Of a stretch of DNA of 55,022 bases, positions 9,237 through 16,874 are shown piece by piece; the stretch's first letter is position 1, and every line of letters begins with the position of its first letter. A program made the translations under genes and the position numbers. This stretch comes from Egibacter sp. (GTDB lineage Bacteria > Actinomycetota > Nitriliruptoria > Euzebyales > Egibacteraceae). The stretch is taken from contig PWFH01000032.1 of NCBI GenBank assembly GCA_003553795.1, positions 1-55,022 on the forward strand, written 5' to 3'. The notes under the pieces are model-generated. The model was not told the origin of the DNA. It saw only the letters and a list, made by a program, of their open reading frames with translations, and did not search any database.

Positions 9237-9303
9237 GCTCCCGAGGCCGGTGGGTGCGCAGCAGCCCGAGGCTAGCGCGCTGCCGGCGCCCCGACGCCCG
9301 CCG

Positions 9304-9345
9304 CCGGCGCCACGGCGCTCATTCCCGGCGCCACGGCGCTCATTC
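9304..9345. repeat. 21-bp tandem duplication at the end of the EamA gene
   Basis: Two exact copies (9304-9324 and 9325-9345) of a 21-bp unit beginning CCGGCGCCACGGCG, plus a partial third copy. The stop codon of the EamA gene (9340-9342) sits inside the second copy. Each unit contains GCGCC-GT-GGCGC on the minus strand and so can form a small hairpin after the gene. Confidence 0.75.
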
Positions 9346-10251
9346 CCGGCGCGAGGTCAGCCAGGCGCCGACGAGGACGAGCGCGGTGCCGAGCAGCGCC
9401 GAGGGGTGGACCGCCTCGCTGAGGAAGGTGACGCCGAGGACGATCGCGACGATGGGCGCGAAGTAGATGGCGACGGCGCCGCGGGGACCGCCGACCCGGC
9501 CGACGAGCGTCGTCATGAGGACGAAGGCGAGGCCGGTGCCGAGGACGCCGAGGGGCAGCATTGCCAGCGCCGAGGACCACGACCACGTCGAGCCCTCGAG
9601 CTGCAGCAGGCCGATGGGGGCGACGACGACGAGCGCGGCGAGCTGGGCGCGCAGGAGGACCGGCAGCGCGCCGTAGCGCTGCTGCAGCGGCACGGCGAGG
9701 TTGGCGGCGAGGCCGTAGAGGATGACGGCGACGAGGATGAGCCCGGTGCCGAGGGCGGTGGCGTCGGCGTCGACGAGGCCGGGCGCGGAGATCGCCACGA
9801 CGCCGAGGAAGCCCACGCCGAAGCCCGTGAGCTGGCGTGGCCGCGGCATCCGGCGCAGCAGGAGGACCGACCACACGACGGTGAAGATCGGCATCGCCCC
9901 GTTGAGCATGCCGGCGACCGAGGAGTCGACCCACTGCTGGGCGAGCGGGAACAGCGACAGGGGGATCGCCATCCACACGACCCCGAGCAGGGCGATGCGC
10001 GGCAGGTCGGCGGCGTCGACGGGGGTCCGCGCCCGTGGCACGAGGGCGAGGGCGGCGGCGCCGAGGGCGATGCGCGCGAGCGTGACGACGCCCGGGCGCA
10101 GACTCGCGAGGCCGAGGTCGATGAAGAGGAACGACGAGCCCCACATGAGGGCGATCGCCGACAGGAGGGTCCACTCGCGCGGCCCGAAGGCCTCGGTGAG
10201 GCTGCCACCCGAGGTCTCGAGCAGACGACGGCGCGTGGGGGGTGCGGGCAT
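9340..10251 (-). CDS. EamA/DMT-family transporter
   Basis: 303 aa with about ten hydrophobic segments arranged as two EamA repeats; ALMWGSSFLFIDLGL opens the first and FGVGFLGVVAISAPGL lies at its end. Family members export or import metabolites such as amino acids, purines or sugars; the substrate here is unknown. The start was set at ATG 10251 because upstream codons are low-complexity and would precede the first helix by many residues. It is divergent from the aminotransferase gene, and a second EamA gene lies beyond that gene, so amino-acid export is a reasonable guess. Confidence 0.82.
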   Translation of the reverse strand: MPAPPTRRRLLETSGGSLTEAFGPREWTLLSAIALMWGSSFLFIDLGLASLRPGVVTLARIALGAAALALVPRARTPVDAADLPRIALLGVVWMAIPLSLFPLAQQWVDSSVAGMLNGAMPIFTVVWSVLLLRRMPRPRQLTGFGVGFLGVVAISAPGLVDADATALGTGLILVAVILYGLAANLAVPLQQRYGALPVLLRAQLAALVVVAPIGLLQLEGSTWSWSSALAMLPLGVLGTGLAFVLMTTLVGRVGGPRGAVAIYFAPIVAIVLGVTFLSEAVHPSALLGTALVLVGAWLTSRRE

Positions 10252-10432
10252 CGCGGGGGCCCTCGTCGCCGCGGTCGTCGGCGCCCCGCGGCGTACGGCG
10301 GGGCGCAGCGGGGTGGACTCGAGCGCAGCGCGACGGGCTCGAGCACGTCGACGATACCGCGCGCGCCGAGACCCCGGGCTACCCTGCGCCCCGGGGGCTC
10401 GTGGCAGCGGAGGCGATGCAGGGAGGAAGATG

Positions 10433-11452
10433 ATGGGCGAGCAGCGCACCGGGGCCGCGCCGGCACGGCCGTTCGGCAGCGTCATGGCCTCGACGATGGC
10501 GTTGGCCTGGAGCGCCGACGGCGTCTTCGACGCCTTCGAGCTCGGCCCCGTCGCCCCGCTGCCGCTGCACCCCGCCGCCCACGCCCTGCACTACGGCAGC
10601 GCCTGCTTCGAGGGGCTCAAGGCCCACCGCGGCGTCGATGGCACGCTGCGGCTCTTCCGCCTCGCCGACCACGCCGAGCGCATGCGGCGCAGCGCCGCGA
10701 CGCTGTCGCTGCCGGCGCCCGACCCCGCCTGGCTCGCCGAGGTCGTCCGTGAGGTCGTCGCGGCGAACGCCGAGGAGGCCCCGCCACCCCCCGGGGCGCT
10801 CTACGTCCGCCCCACGCTGCTCGGCGTCGACGCGAACATCGGGGCGGCGACGCACCCGGCGACCGAGGCGCTGCTCTTCGTCCTCTGCAGCCCCGTCGGC
10901 GACTACCTCGCGAGCGGGCGTGCGCTCACCCTCGGCATCGAGACGACGCTGCCGCGCACGACCCCGCAGTTCGGTGCGGTCAAGGCTGCGGCGAACTACG
11001 CGATGGCCCTCGCCCCGACCCTGCGTGCCCGGGAGGCCGACGGCGTCGACCAGGTGCTCTTCGCCCCGGGGGGCTGGGTGCAGGAGGCAGGGCCGGCGAA
11101 CTTCCTCCTCATCGACGACCGCACGCTCGTGACCCCACCGCTGGACGGCAGCTTCCTCCACGGCATCACCCGGGACTCGGTGCTCACGCTCGCCGCGACG
11201 CTCGGCTACACGATCGAGGAGCGGCCGCTGTCGGCCGAAGAGCTCGCCCGGCGCGCCCCCGACTGCGAGGCCGCGCTCGTCGGCACCGCCGCGGTGCTCG
11301 GCGGGGTCGGTCGGCTCGTCCTCGCCGGCGAGGCGATCACCGTCGGCGACGGCGAGGTCGGTCCGCGCACCACCGAGCTGCGCGAGGCGCTCGTCGCGCT
11401 GCAGCAGGGCGCGGCCGAGGACGCCTTCGGCTGGACCGAGCCCGTCGGCTGA
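10433..11452 (+). CDS. ilvE: Branched-chain amino acid aminotransferase (PLP fold type IV)
   Basis: 339 aa. Catalyses reversible transamination between branched-chain 2-oxoacids and glutamate, the last step of Leu/Ile/Val synthesis. HYGSACFEGLKAHR (53-66), the catalytic Lys at about 184 in FGAVKAAANYA, and the C-terminal GTAAVLGGVG segment identify class IV aminotransferases. ATG 10433 was chosen over the adjacent ATG 10430 because GGAGGA then has 5-nt spacing. A related D-amino-acid or 4-amino-4-deoxychorismate enzyme is less likely given the length and the FEGLKA motif. Followed after 10 nt by a transporter gene. Confidence 0.88.
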   Translation: MGEQRTGAAPARPFGSVMASTMALAWSADGVFDAFELGPVAPLPLHPAAHALHYGSACFEGLKAHRGVDGTLRLFRLADHAERMRRSAATLSLPAPDPAWLAEVVREVVAANAEEAPPPPGALYVRPTLLGVDANIGAATHPATEALLFVLCSPVGDYLASGRALTLGIETTLPRTTPQFGAVKAAANYAMALAPTLRAREADGVDQVLFAPGGWVQEAGPANFLLIDDRTLVTPPLDGSFLHGITRDSVLTLAATLGYTIEERPLSAEELARRAPDCEAALVGTAAVLGGVGRLVLAGEAITVGDGEVGPRTTELREALVALQQGAAEDAFGWTEPVG

Positions 11453-11462
11453 TGGGCCACGC

Positions 11463-12311
11463 GTGACGGCGATCGCCCTCGCGCTCACGACCGCGGTCGG
11501 CTTCGGCGCCGGGGACTTCCTCGCGGGGATGGCTGCGCGCCGGCATACCGCCCTGCCGGTCGCCATCGCCGTCCAGGCGGTGAGCCTCCTCCTCCTGCTC
11601 GCCGCGACCCCGCTCGTGGGCCTGCCGACCGACGGTCGCGAGCTCGCGTGGGGCGGCCTCGCCGGTCTCGCCCTCGGGATAGGCACCGTCGCGTACTTCC
11701 GGGGGCTCGCCACCGGACGCATGGGCGTCGTGGCGACCGTCGCGGCGGTGCTCACCGCCGTGGCGCCACTGCTCTTCGGCCTCGCCGCCGGGGAGCGGCC
11801 GAACGCCGTGGCGTGGGGCGGCATCGCCACGGTGCTCGCCGCCCTCGTGCTCGTCACGAGCACCGAGGAGGAGGCCGGCCGTGACGCGCCGGTGACGGCG
11901 GGCCTCGTCGACGGGGCGGTCGGCGGGGTCGGCTTCGGGCTCTTCGTCGTCGGGGTCAGCGAGGGCGCCGCCGTCGGCTCGGCGCTGTGGCCGGTCGCCA
12001 CCGCCGCTGGGCTGGCGCTCGCCGTGCTCACGGCCATCGCACTGACCCTCGGCGTGCCGGTGCGCCTCGGGCGTGCCGACGCCCCGACGGTCCTCGGGGC
12101 CGGCGCCCTCGGCGCGCTCGCGAGCCTCGCCCTCGTCGCGGCGACCCGCACCGGCATGCTCGGCGTCGTCGCCGTCGTCGCGGCCCTGTCCCCCGCCCCG
12201 ACGATGCTCCTCGCCCGCACGTTCCTCGGCGAGCGCCTGGGCGCCCGCCAGCTCGCCGGGATGGGCCTCGCCCTCGCCGGCGTCGCGGCGCTGACCCTCG
12301 CGAGCGGCTGA
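11463..12311 (+). CDS. EamA/DMT-family transporter
   Basis: 282 aa, predicted ten-helix membrane protein with two EamA halves; the first opens AVGFGAGDFLAGMAARR and the second carries ALVAATRTGMLGVVAVVAAL, typical of the family. It starts with GTG 10 nt after the aminotransferase stop, so it is very likely in the same transcript; a role in moving a branched-chain amino acid or its oxoacid is suggested by context only. A strong GC-rich hairpin follows the gene. Confidence 0.82.
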   Translation: MTAIALALTTAVGFGAGDFLAGMAARRHTALPVAIAVQAVSLLLLLAATPLVGLPTDGRELAWGGLAGLALGIGTVAYFRGLATGRMGVVATVAAVLTAVAPLLFGLAAGERPNAVAWGGIATVLAALVLVTSTEEEAGRDAPVTAGLVDGAVGGVGFGLFVVGVSEGAAVGSALWPVATAAGLALAVLTAIALTLGVPVRLGRADAPTVLGAGALGALASLALVAATRTGMLGVVAVVAALSPAPTMLLARTFLGERLGARQLAGMGLALAGVAALTLASG

Positions 12312-12339
12312 GCCGTCGTGGCGGGTCCCACGGCCCGGG

Positions 12340-12363
12340 GCGCGGGGCCGGTCGTCCCCGCGC
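12340..12363 (+). terminator. GC-rich hairpin after the EamA gene
   Basis: GCGCGGGG (12340-12347) pairs perfectly with CCCCGCGC (12356-12363) across an 8-nt loop, 28 nt after the stop codon. No U-tract follows. Confidence 0.45.
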
Positions 12364-12452
12364 GGGTTCTCCCCGGCGCTGCGGGGGGATGCTCTCGATG
12401 CTGTCGCCGGTGCGCCGGACGGCGGTCGTGGCGGCAGCAGGAAGGGGTCGCC

Positions 12453-12926
12453 ATGTACGCAGACCGTGTCCGCGCCGCGCTCGACGAGCGCGGCATCACC
12501 TATCGCGTGCAGCCGCACTCGCGGGCGTTCACCGCCCAGGAGGTTGCGGCCGCCGAGGGGCGCAGCGGCTGGGAGGTCGCCAAGCCCGTCTTCGTCTGGG
12601 CCGGCGGTCACCTGTCGATGCTCGTCCTGCCGGCCGCCCTCGAGGTCGACCTCGAAGCGGCGGCCGACGCGCTCGGGGTGCCGCCCCTGCGCCTGGCCAC
12701 CGAGGCCGAGTTCGCCGACTGCTTCCCCGACTGCGAGACCGGGGCTGAGCCGCCCTTCGGGGTCCTCTACGACCTGCCGACCTTCGTCGACCGCTCGTTG
12801 CTCGAGCAGCGCGAGATCACCTTCGCGCTCGGCACCCACGAGGAGACCGCGACGATCGCCATCACCGACTACCTCGCGCTCGCCCGGCCGACCGAGGTCA
12901 AGGTCGGCATCCCGATCCCCGGATAG
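12453..12926 (+). CDS. YbaK/EbsC-family aminoacyl-tRNA deacylase
   Basis: 157 aa, single YbaK/prolyl-tRNA-editing domain. Family members hydrolyse mischarged tRNAs such as Cys-tRNA(Pro) or Ala-tRNA(Pro) in trans. The segment SGWEVAKPVFVWAGG carries the conserved Lys of the editing pocket, and the length fits a free-standing editing protein. ATG 12453 lies after GGAAGGGG. The specificity cannot be assigned. A strong inverted repeat directly after the stop suggests it ends its own transcript. Confidence 0.83.
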   Translation: MYADRVRAALDERGITYRVQPHSRAFTAQEVAAAEGRSGWEVAKPVFVWAGGHLSMLVLPAALEVDLEAAADALGVPPLRLATEAEFADCFPDCETGAEPPFGVLYDLPTFVDRSLLEQREITFALGTHEETATIAITDYLALARPTEVKVGIPIPG

Positions 12927-12939
12927 CCCGGGACCGACG

Positions 12940-12976
12940 CGGCGGTGGGCGATGACGCGGCCATGACCCACCGCCG
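12940..12976 (+). terminator. Strong hairpin terminator after the YbaK gene
   Basis: CGGCGGTGGG (12940-12949) and CCCACCGCCG (12967-12976) form a perfect 10-bp stem with a 17-nt loop, 14 nt after the stop; the stem can extend by a wobble and one more pair. No U-tract. Confidence 0.6.
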
Positions 12977-13026
12977 TGCGGCGCGGCGGACGTCGAGGTC
13001 GCACGGAGGCCCAGGCGCCGAGGGCG

Positions 13027-13032
13027 TAGCGT
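13027..13032 (+). promoter_or_regulatory. -10 box TAGCGT (leaderless MFS mRNA)
   Basis: TAGCGT is followed by exactly 7 nt and then the ATG at 13040, so transcription would begin at the start codon. No Shine-Dalgarno sequence is present in the 7 nt. Confidence 0.5.
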
Positions 13033-13039
13033 TGGAACG

Positions 13040-14353
13040 ATGAGCACCCCACGGCGGTCGGCCACGAGCATCATCCTCGACGTCGACGAGGACCACGGCT
13101 GCGGCGAACTGCCCGAGACGGCCTGCGTCGAGGTCAAGGGCAACGCCGCACGCCTCGTCGGCGCGCTCACCCTGCAGAAGATCGGCGACGTCCTCGTCGA
13201 CGCCAAGACCGTGCTGCCGTGGCTGCTTGCCGCCGTCGGCGCGCCGGCGGGACTGACGGGGCTGCTCGTGCCGATCCGCGAGTCCGGATCGCTGCTGCCG
13301 CAGGCCTCCCTCGTGCCCCGGATCCGGCGGATCGCCGTCCGCAAGTGGGTGTGGGTCGCCGGCGCGCTCGGACAGGCCGCCGCCGCGGTGGCGATGGCCC
13401 TCGCCGCGGCGACGACGAGCGGCGCCCTCGCGGGTGGGATCATCATCGCCGCGCTCGCGGTCTTCGCCCTCGCGCGGTCGCTGTCGTCGATCTCGTCGAA
13501 GGACGTGCTCGGCCGCACGGTGCCGAAGGGCACGCGCGGACGGGTCAACGGCGCGGCCACCGTCGGGGCGGGCGCGGTCGCGATCACCCTCGGCCTGGCG
13601 ATCCGCGCGCTCGGCGGCTCGGGCGCCGACCCGCTCGCGCTCGCCGGCCTCGTCGGCTCGGCCGCGGTCGCCTGGGTGCTCGGCGCGCTCGTGTTCGCGC
13701 GCATCGTCGAGCCCGCCGGCGTCGACGACTCCGCCGCCGTCGAGGGCGGCTGGCTGCGCCACAGCCTGCGCCTGCTCGGCGAGGACCGGCCGTTCCGGCG
13801 GTTCGTCACGACCCGCACGCTCCTGCTCGTCTCGGCGCTCAGCCCGCCCTTCGTCATCACCCTCGCCAGCGAGGAGGTCGGCGCGGGCCTGTCCGAGCTC
13901 GGGCCGTTCGTGGCCGCCTCGGGGCTGGCCGCGCTGCTCGGGGGACGCGGCTGGGGCCGGCTCGCGGACCGCTCGAGCCGGCTCACGATGATGGCCGGTG
14001 CCGCCGGCGGCGCGGCGGTCGTCGCCGCGCTGCTCCTCGCGCTGCGCGTCGAGGGGCTCGCCAGCAGCAGCGTGCCCTACGTCGTGGCCTACCTCCTGCT
14101 CGCCTTCGCCCACACCGGGTCCCGGCTCGGGCGCAAGACCTACGTCGTGGACCTCGGCGAGGGCAACCAGCGCACCGACTACGTCGCGGTGTCGAACACC
14201 GCGATGGGCGTGCTCCTGCTCGCCGCCGGCGCGGTGAGCGCGGGGCTCGCCACCCTCGGAATCGAGGTCGCGCTGGTCTTCCTCGCTGCACTGGGGCTCG
14301 CCGGCGTCGTGAGCGCCCACCGCCTACCCGAGGTCAGCGCCGCGTCCTCCTAG
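13040..14353 (+). CDS. MFS-family membrane protein
   Basis: 437 aa, about 12 hydrophobic segments with an unusually long cytosolic N-terminus (about 50 residues before the first helix). A basic loop with RIRRIAVRKWVW and the segment KDVLGRTVPKGTRGRVNG between helices 4 and 5 resemble the conserved inter-helix motifs of MFS carriers. Substrate unknown. It appears to be leaderless (see the -10 box at 13027). It stands alone, with a terminator upstream and an AT-rich intergenic region downstream. Confidence 0.78.
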   Translation: MSTPRRSATSIILDVDEDHGCGELPETACVEVKGNAARLVGALTLQKIGDVLVDAKTVLPWLLAAVGAPAGLTGLLVPIRESGSLLPQASLVPRIRRIAVRKWVWVAGALGQAAAAVAMALAAATTSGALAGGIIIAALAVFALARSLSSISSKDVLGRTVPKGTRGRVNGAATVGAGAVAITLGLAIRALGGSGADPLALAGLVGSAAVAWVLGALVFARIVEPAGVDDSAAVEGGWLRHSLRLLGEDRPFRRFVTTRTLLLVSALSPPFVITLASEEVGAGLSELGPFVAASGLAALLGGRGWGRLADRSSRLTMMAGAAGGAAVVAALLLALRVEGLASSSVPYVVAYLLLAFAHTGSRLGRKTYVVDLGEGNQRTDYVAVSNTAMGVLLLAAGAVSAGLATLGIEVALVFLAALGLAGVVSAHRLPEVSAASS

Positions 14354-14704
14354 GGCGCCGCTGCGGTCACGGCTCGCCGGTGCCGGTCGCGGGGCCCCGC
14401 GACCATGCACGGCGACGGCCGCGCTGGCCCCTCGACCGCAGCCCCCCACCGGCCGCGCTGCCAACGCCTCGACCGCCCGGGCTCCACTGGTGAAGGAATC
14501 GCCCTCGGCCGGACAAAGAGGCACCGCAAGCGTTTGACCGATTGAGCATTGCGCCACGGTACGGGTGGAGAAGCAGAAATCCAAGGTGCTGATCGTTAGA
14601 GTTCCTCGGTAGCGGGAATTCTTTCGTTCATCTCGTTCACACCGCCGACGATGACCATGCTCGCGCTGACGACGCTGCGCGAGGAGCCGAGAGGAAGCAC
14701 ACCA
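14354..14704 (+). promoter_or_regulatory. 351-nt intergenic region with AT-richer leader
   Basis: No gene seen. The first 130 nt are GC-rich like the rest. About 14500-14640 is the most AT-rich stretch in this part of the window and holds a TAGAGT -10-like box (14597-14602). A hairpin pairs GAGTTCC (14599-14605) with GGAATTC (14615-14621), including one wobble, and is followed by TTTCGTT, so it could be a weak intrinsic terminator or a leader structure. The region probably carries the promoter and 5' UTR of the downstream gene. Confidence 0.45.
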
Positions 14705-15268
14705 ATGACCAGCACCCAGGACGAGGCCGTCCGCAACTATCTCGTGAGCCTGCGCGACCCCTCCTCGCTCAAGGACGACGACCAGGTCGCCAAGCTGCAG
14801 GCCGAGCTGGCCGAGGCCGACGATGAGCTCCAGCGCCTGCAACTGCGCCAGCAGATCCTCGATGCCGAGCAGCCGCCCCTCGAGCGCTACGAGGAGGCCT
14901 TCGTCACCCACGCCAAGGCCTGGGCCGACGCCCACGGCATCAGCGACAAGGCCTTCCTCGCCGAGGGCGTGTCCCCGCAGGTGCTGCGGCGCGCGGGCTT
15001 CAAGGGCGTGCGCGGCGCAGGCGGCCGCGGCCGGCAGGGCTCGGCGAAGCCTGCGGGCACCCGGTCGCGCGTGAGCGCCGAGGAGGTCCGCAAGGCCCTG
15101 CCGAAGGGCACGTTCACCGTCAAGGCCGTGCAGGAGGCCACCGGCGCCTCCCCTGCGGTCGTCCGGCGGGTGATCAACGAGGAGATCAGCGAGGGGCGCG
15201 TGCAGGAGAAGGGCACCGACCCCGACCACAGCGGCCCCGGTCGCGCCCCGACGCTCTACGAGCGCTGA
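14705..15268 (+). CDS. Conserved hypothetical, probable DNA-binding protein (coiled coil plus winged helix)
   Basis: 187 aa. Visible parts: a Glu/Gln/Leu-rich coiled coil (about 20-60, DDDQVAKLQAELAEADDELQ), a segment with ERYEEAFVTHAKAWADAHGI followed by SDKAFLAEGVSPQVLRRAGF, a basic Gly-Arg linker (about 102-120), and a C-terminal helix-turn-helix-like unit (TFTVKAVQEATGASPAVVRR) ending SGPGRAPTLYER. The architecture recalls an uncharacterised actinobacterial family I have seen before, with a coiled coil, basic hinge and wHTH, which suggests a nucleoid-associated or regulatory role; this is inference. ATG 14705 follows GAGAGGAAG. It overlaps the convergent endonuclease IV gene by 13 bp. Confidence 0.7.
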   Translation: MTSTQDEAVRNYLVSLRDPSSLKDDDQVAKLQAELAEADDELQRLQLRQQILDAEQPPLERYEEAFVTHAKAWADAHGISDKAFLAEGVSPQVLRRAGFKGVRGAGGRGRQGSAKPAGTRSRVSAEEVRKALPKGTFTVKAVQEATGASPAVVRRVINEEISEGRVQEKGTDPDHSGPGRAPTLYER

Positions 15269-16065
15269 GCCTGCCGCGGTCGCAGCCGCGCGCGCAACCA
15301 GGCGACGTCGGCGGTGTGCGCGGCGGCGCCGCCGGGGGTCTCGACGACGACAGGCGCCCCGGCGGCGGTGATGACCTCGACGAGGGCGGCCTCGCCAATC
15401 GCGCCGTCGCCGAGGTTCTCGTGGCGGTCGCGGCCGCTGCCGGCGGGGTCCTTGGAGTCGTTGGCATGGACGAGGTCGATGCCGCCGGTGACCGCGACGA
15501 CGCGCTCGACGAGGTCCTCGGGCCCCTCGCCCGCGGCGTGCGCGTGACAGGTGTCGAGGCAGAACCCGACGTCGAGGCCCTCGAGGGCGCAGAAGAGCCG
15601 GTCGAGCACCTCGACGTGCCGGGCCATCGCGCGCCGGCCCCCGGCGGTGTTCTCGACGAGGATGGGCACGTCGGTCTCGAGGCGCTCGAGCGCCTCGCGC
15701 CAGTTCGCGAACCCGCGCTGCTCCTCCCCCTCGGCGCCGACGCTGCCACCGTGCACGACGACGCCGCGGGCGCCGATCGCCTCAGCGGCCGCGCAGGTCT
15801 GCTCGACGACCGCGCGTGAGCGCTCGCGCACACGCTCGTCGTCGGTCGCGAGGTTGACGAGGTAGGGGGCGTGGACGTAGAGCGGCAGGCCGCTCGCCCG
15901 CAGCGCCGCGGCGTCGGCACGCTCGCGCGGGGGCCTCCACGCACGCGGGGCGGAGAGGAAGACCTGCGCGACCTCGGCGCCGCGGGCCGCCGCCTCGGCG
16001 ACCGGATCGGCCGAGGGGACGTGCGAGCCGATGAGCGGTGCCTGGCCGGCCGCAGGGCCGCTCAT
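15256..16065 (-). CDS. nfo: Deoxyribonuclease IV (AP endonuclease, Nfo family)
   Basis: 269 aa TIM-barrel enzyme that cleaves 5' to abasic sites in base-excision repair. Metal-ligand motifs are visible in order: YVHAPYLVNLA, VVVHGGSVG, PILVENTAG, CLDTCHAHAAGEG, LVHANDSKDPAGSGRDRHENLGDG and VVETPGG. ATG 16065 was chosen because it overlaps the stop of plsC in an ATGA arrangement, which implies translational coupling, and because the protein then begins normally before GSHVP. Slightly short of E. coli Nfo (285 aa) but all catalytic blocks are there. Confidence 0.93.
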   Translation of the reverse strand: MSGPAAGQAPLIGSHVPSADPVAEAAARGAEVAQVFLSAPRAWRPPRERADAAALRASGLPLYVHAPYLVNLATDDERVRERSRAVVEQTCAAAEAIGARGVVVHGGSVGAEGEEQRGFANWREALERLETDVPILVENTAGGRRAMARHVEVLDRLFCALEGLDVGFCLDTCHAHAAGEGPEDLVERVVAVTGGIDLVHANDSKDPAGSGRDRHENLGDGAIGEAALVEVITAAGAPVVVETPGGAAAHTADVAWLRARLRPRQAQRS

Positions 16066-16796
16066 GCCGCGGCGGCGAGCGCGCGGGCGACGGGCAGCTG
16101 CGCGCGGATCGCCTCGTGGACGGCCTCGGCGACCTCGCGCGCGGCGCTGCGCCCGCGGTCGCCAGCCCACGGTGAGAGGTCGACGGGCGGGCCGACGACG
16201 ATACCGGCGGGGCGCCGCCACCGCGCGCCGCTGGCGCGCGGCTCGACGCCGGCGGAGGTCACCGGCACGACCGGCGCGCCGGTCTCGAGCGCGAGGATCC
16301 CCACGCCGGCGCGCGCCCTCGTGGGCTGGCCCCGCGCGACGGTGCCCTCCGGGTAGAGCAGCAGCGCCTCTCCCGCCGCGAGGGCGGTGCGCGCAGCGTC
16401 GAGGGCCGGGCGGGCGCGCTCACGGTCGATGGGGATCTGCCGCGTCGCCCGGAGGACGCTGCCGAGCACGGGCCGGGTGAAGAGCCCCTCGATGGCCACC
16501 GCCCGCAGGCGGCGCCGGGCGCGCCGCGCCACGGCACCGAGGACGACGGGGTCCTCGTTGCTCACGTGGTTGGGCGCGAGGATGAGCGGGCCCGCCCCGG
16601 GGATGTGACCGATGCCACTGATCCGCAGGCGGAAGCGCAGGGCGACCCAGGCCGACATCGCCCCGACCGCGAGGTCGTAGAAGGGCTCATGGCGGCGGTG
16701 CGCGTCGAAGCTCGGCATCGACGGCGCCGGCAGACGCGGCCGAGGGGCCGGCGGCGCGCCGGGGGGGCGGGGCTCGTGCTCACGCGGAGAGGACAT
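16062..16796 (-). CDS. 1-acyl-sn-glycerol-3-phosphate acyltransferase (PlsC family)
   Basis: 244 aa. Acylates lysophosphatidic acid or a related acceptor at the membrane in phospholipid synthesis. The catalytic NHxxxxD motif is N76-H77 to D82 (NHVSNED), and the phosphate-binding motif PEGT is at 149-152. The N-terminal 30 residues are Pro-rich and probably disordered. The stop codon overlaps the nfo start by 4 nt. Actinobacterial genomes usually carry several PlsC paralogues, so the exact acceptor is not assigned. Confidence 0.87.
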   Translation of the reverse strand: MSSPREHEPRPPGAPPAPRPRLPAPSMPSFDAHRRHEPFYDLAVGAMSAWVALRFRLRISGIGHIPGAGPLILAPNHVSNEDPVVLGAVARRARRRLRAVAIEGLFTRPVLGSVLRATRQIPIDRERARPALDAARTALAAGEALLLYPEGTVARGQPTRARAGVGILALETGAPVVPVTSAGVEPRASGARWRRPAGIVVGPPVDLSPWAGDRGRSAAREVAEAVHEAIRAQLPVARALAAAA

Positions 16797-16802
16797 GGGC
16801 GG

Positions 16803-16834
16803 ATCCTGCGTCGGGGCCGGTCAAGGCGCAGGAT
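16803..16834 (-). terminator. Inverted repeat after pckA
   Basis: ATCCTGCG (16803-16810) and CGCAGGAT (16827-16834) form a perfect 8-bp stem with a 16-nt loop. A second outer pair, GCGGATC (16799-16805) with GATCCGC (16863-16869), could give a competing larger fold. It lies between the pckA stop and the plsC start, so it may separate the two transcripts. Confidence 0.45.
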
Positions 16835-16874
16835 GCCCCGTCGCCCGCGTGGGCGCACCTCCGATCCGCGCCGC

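Noticed and set aside
7023-9275. 750-codon open frame on the plus strand opposite the GST-like and MFS genes
   Set aside because: Shadow frame: very GC-rich codon use on the real genes keeps the antisense frame open; the translation is low-complexity with no domain.
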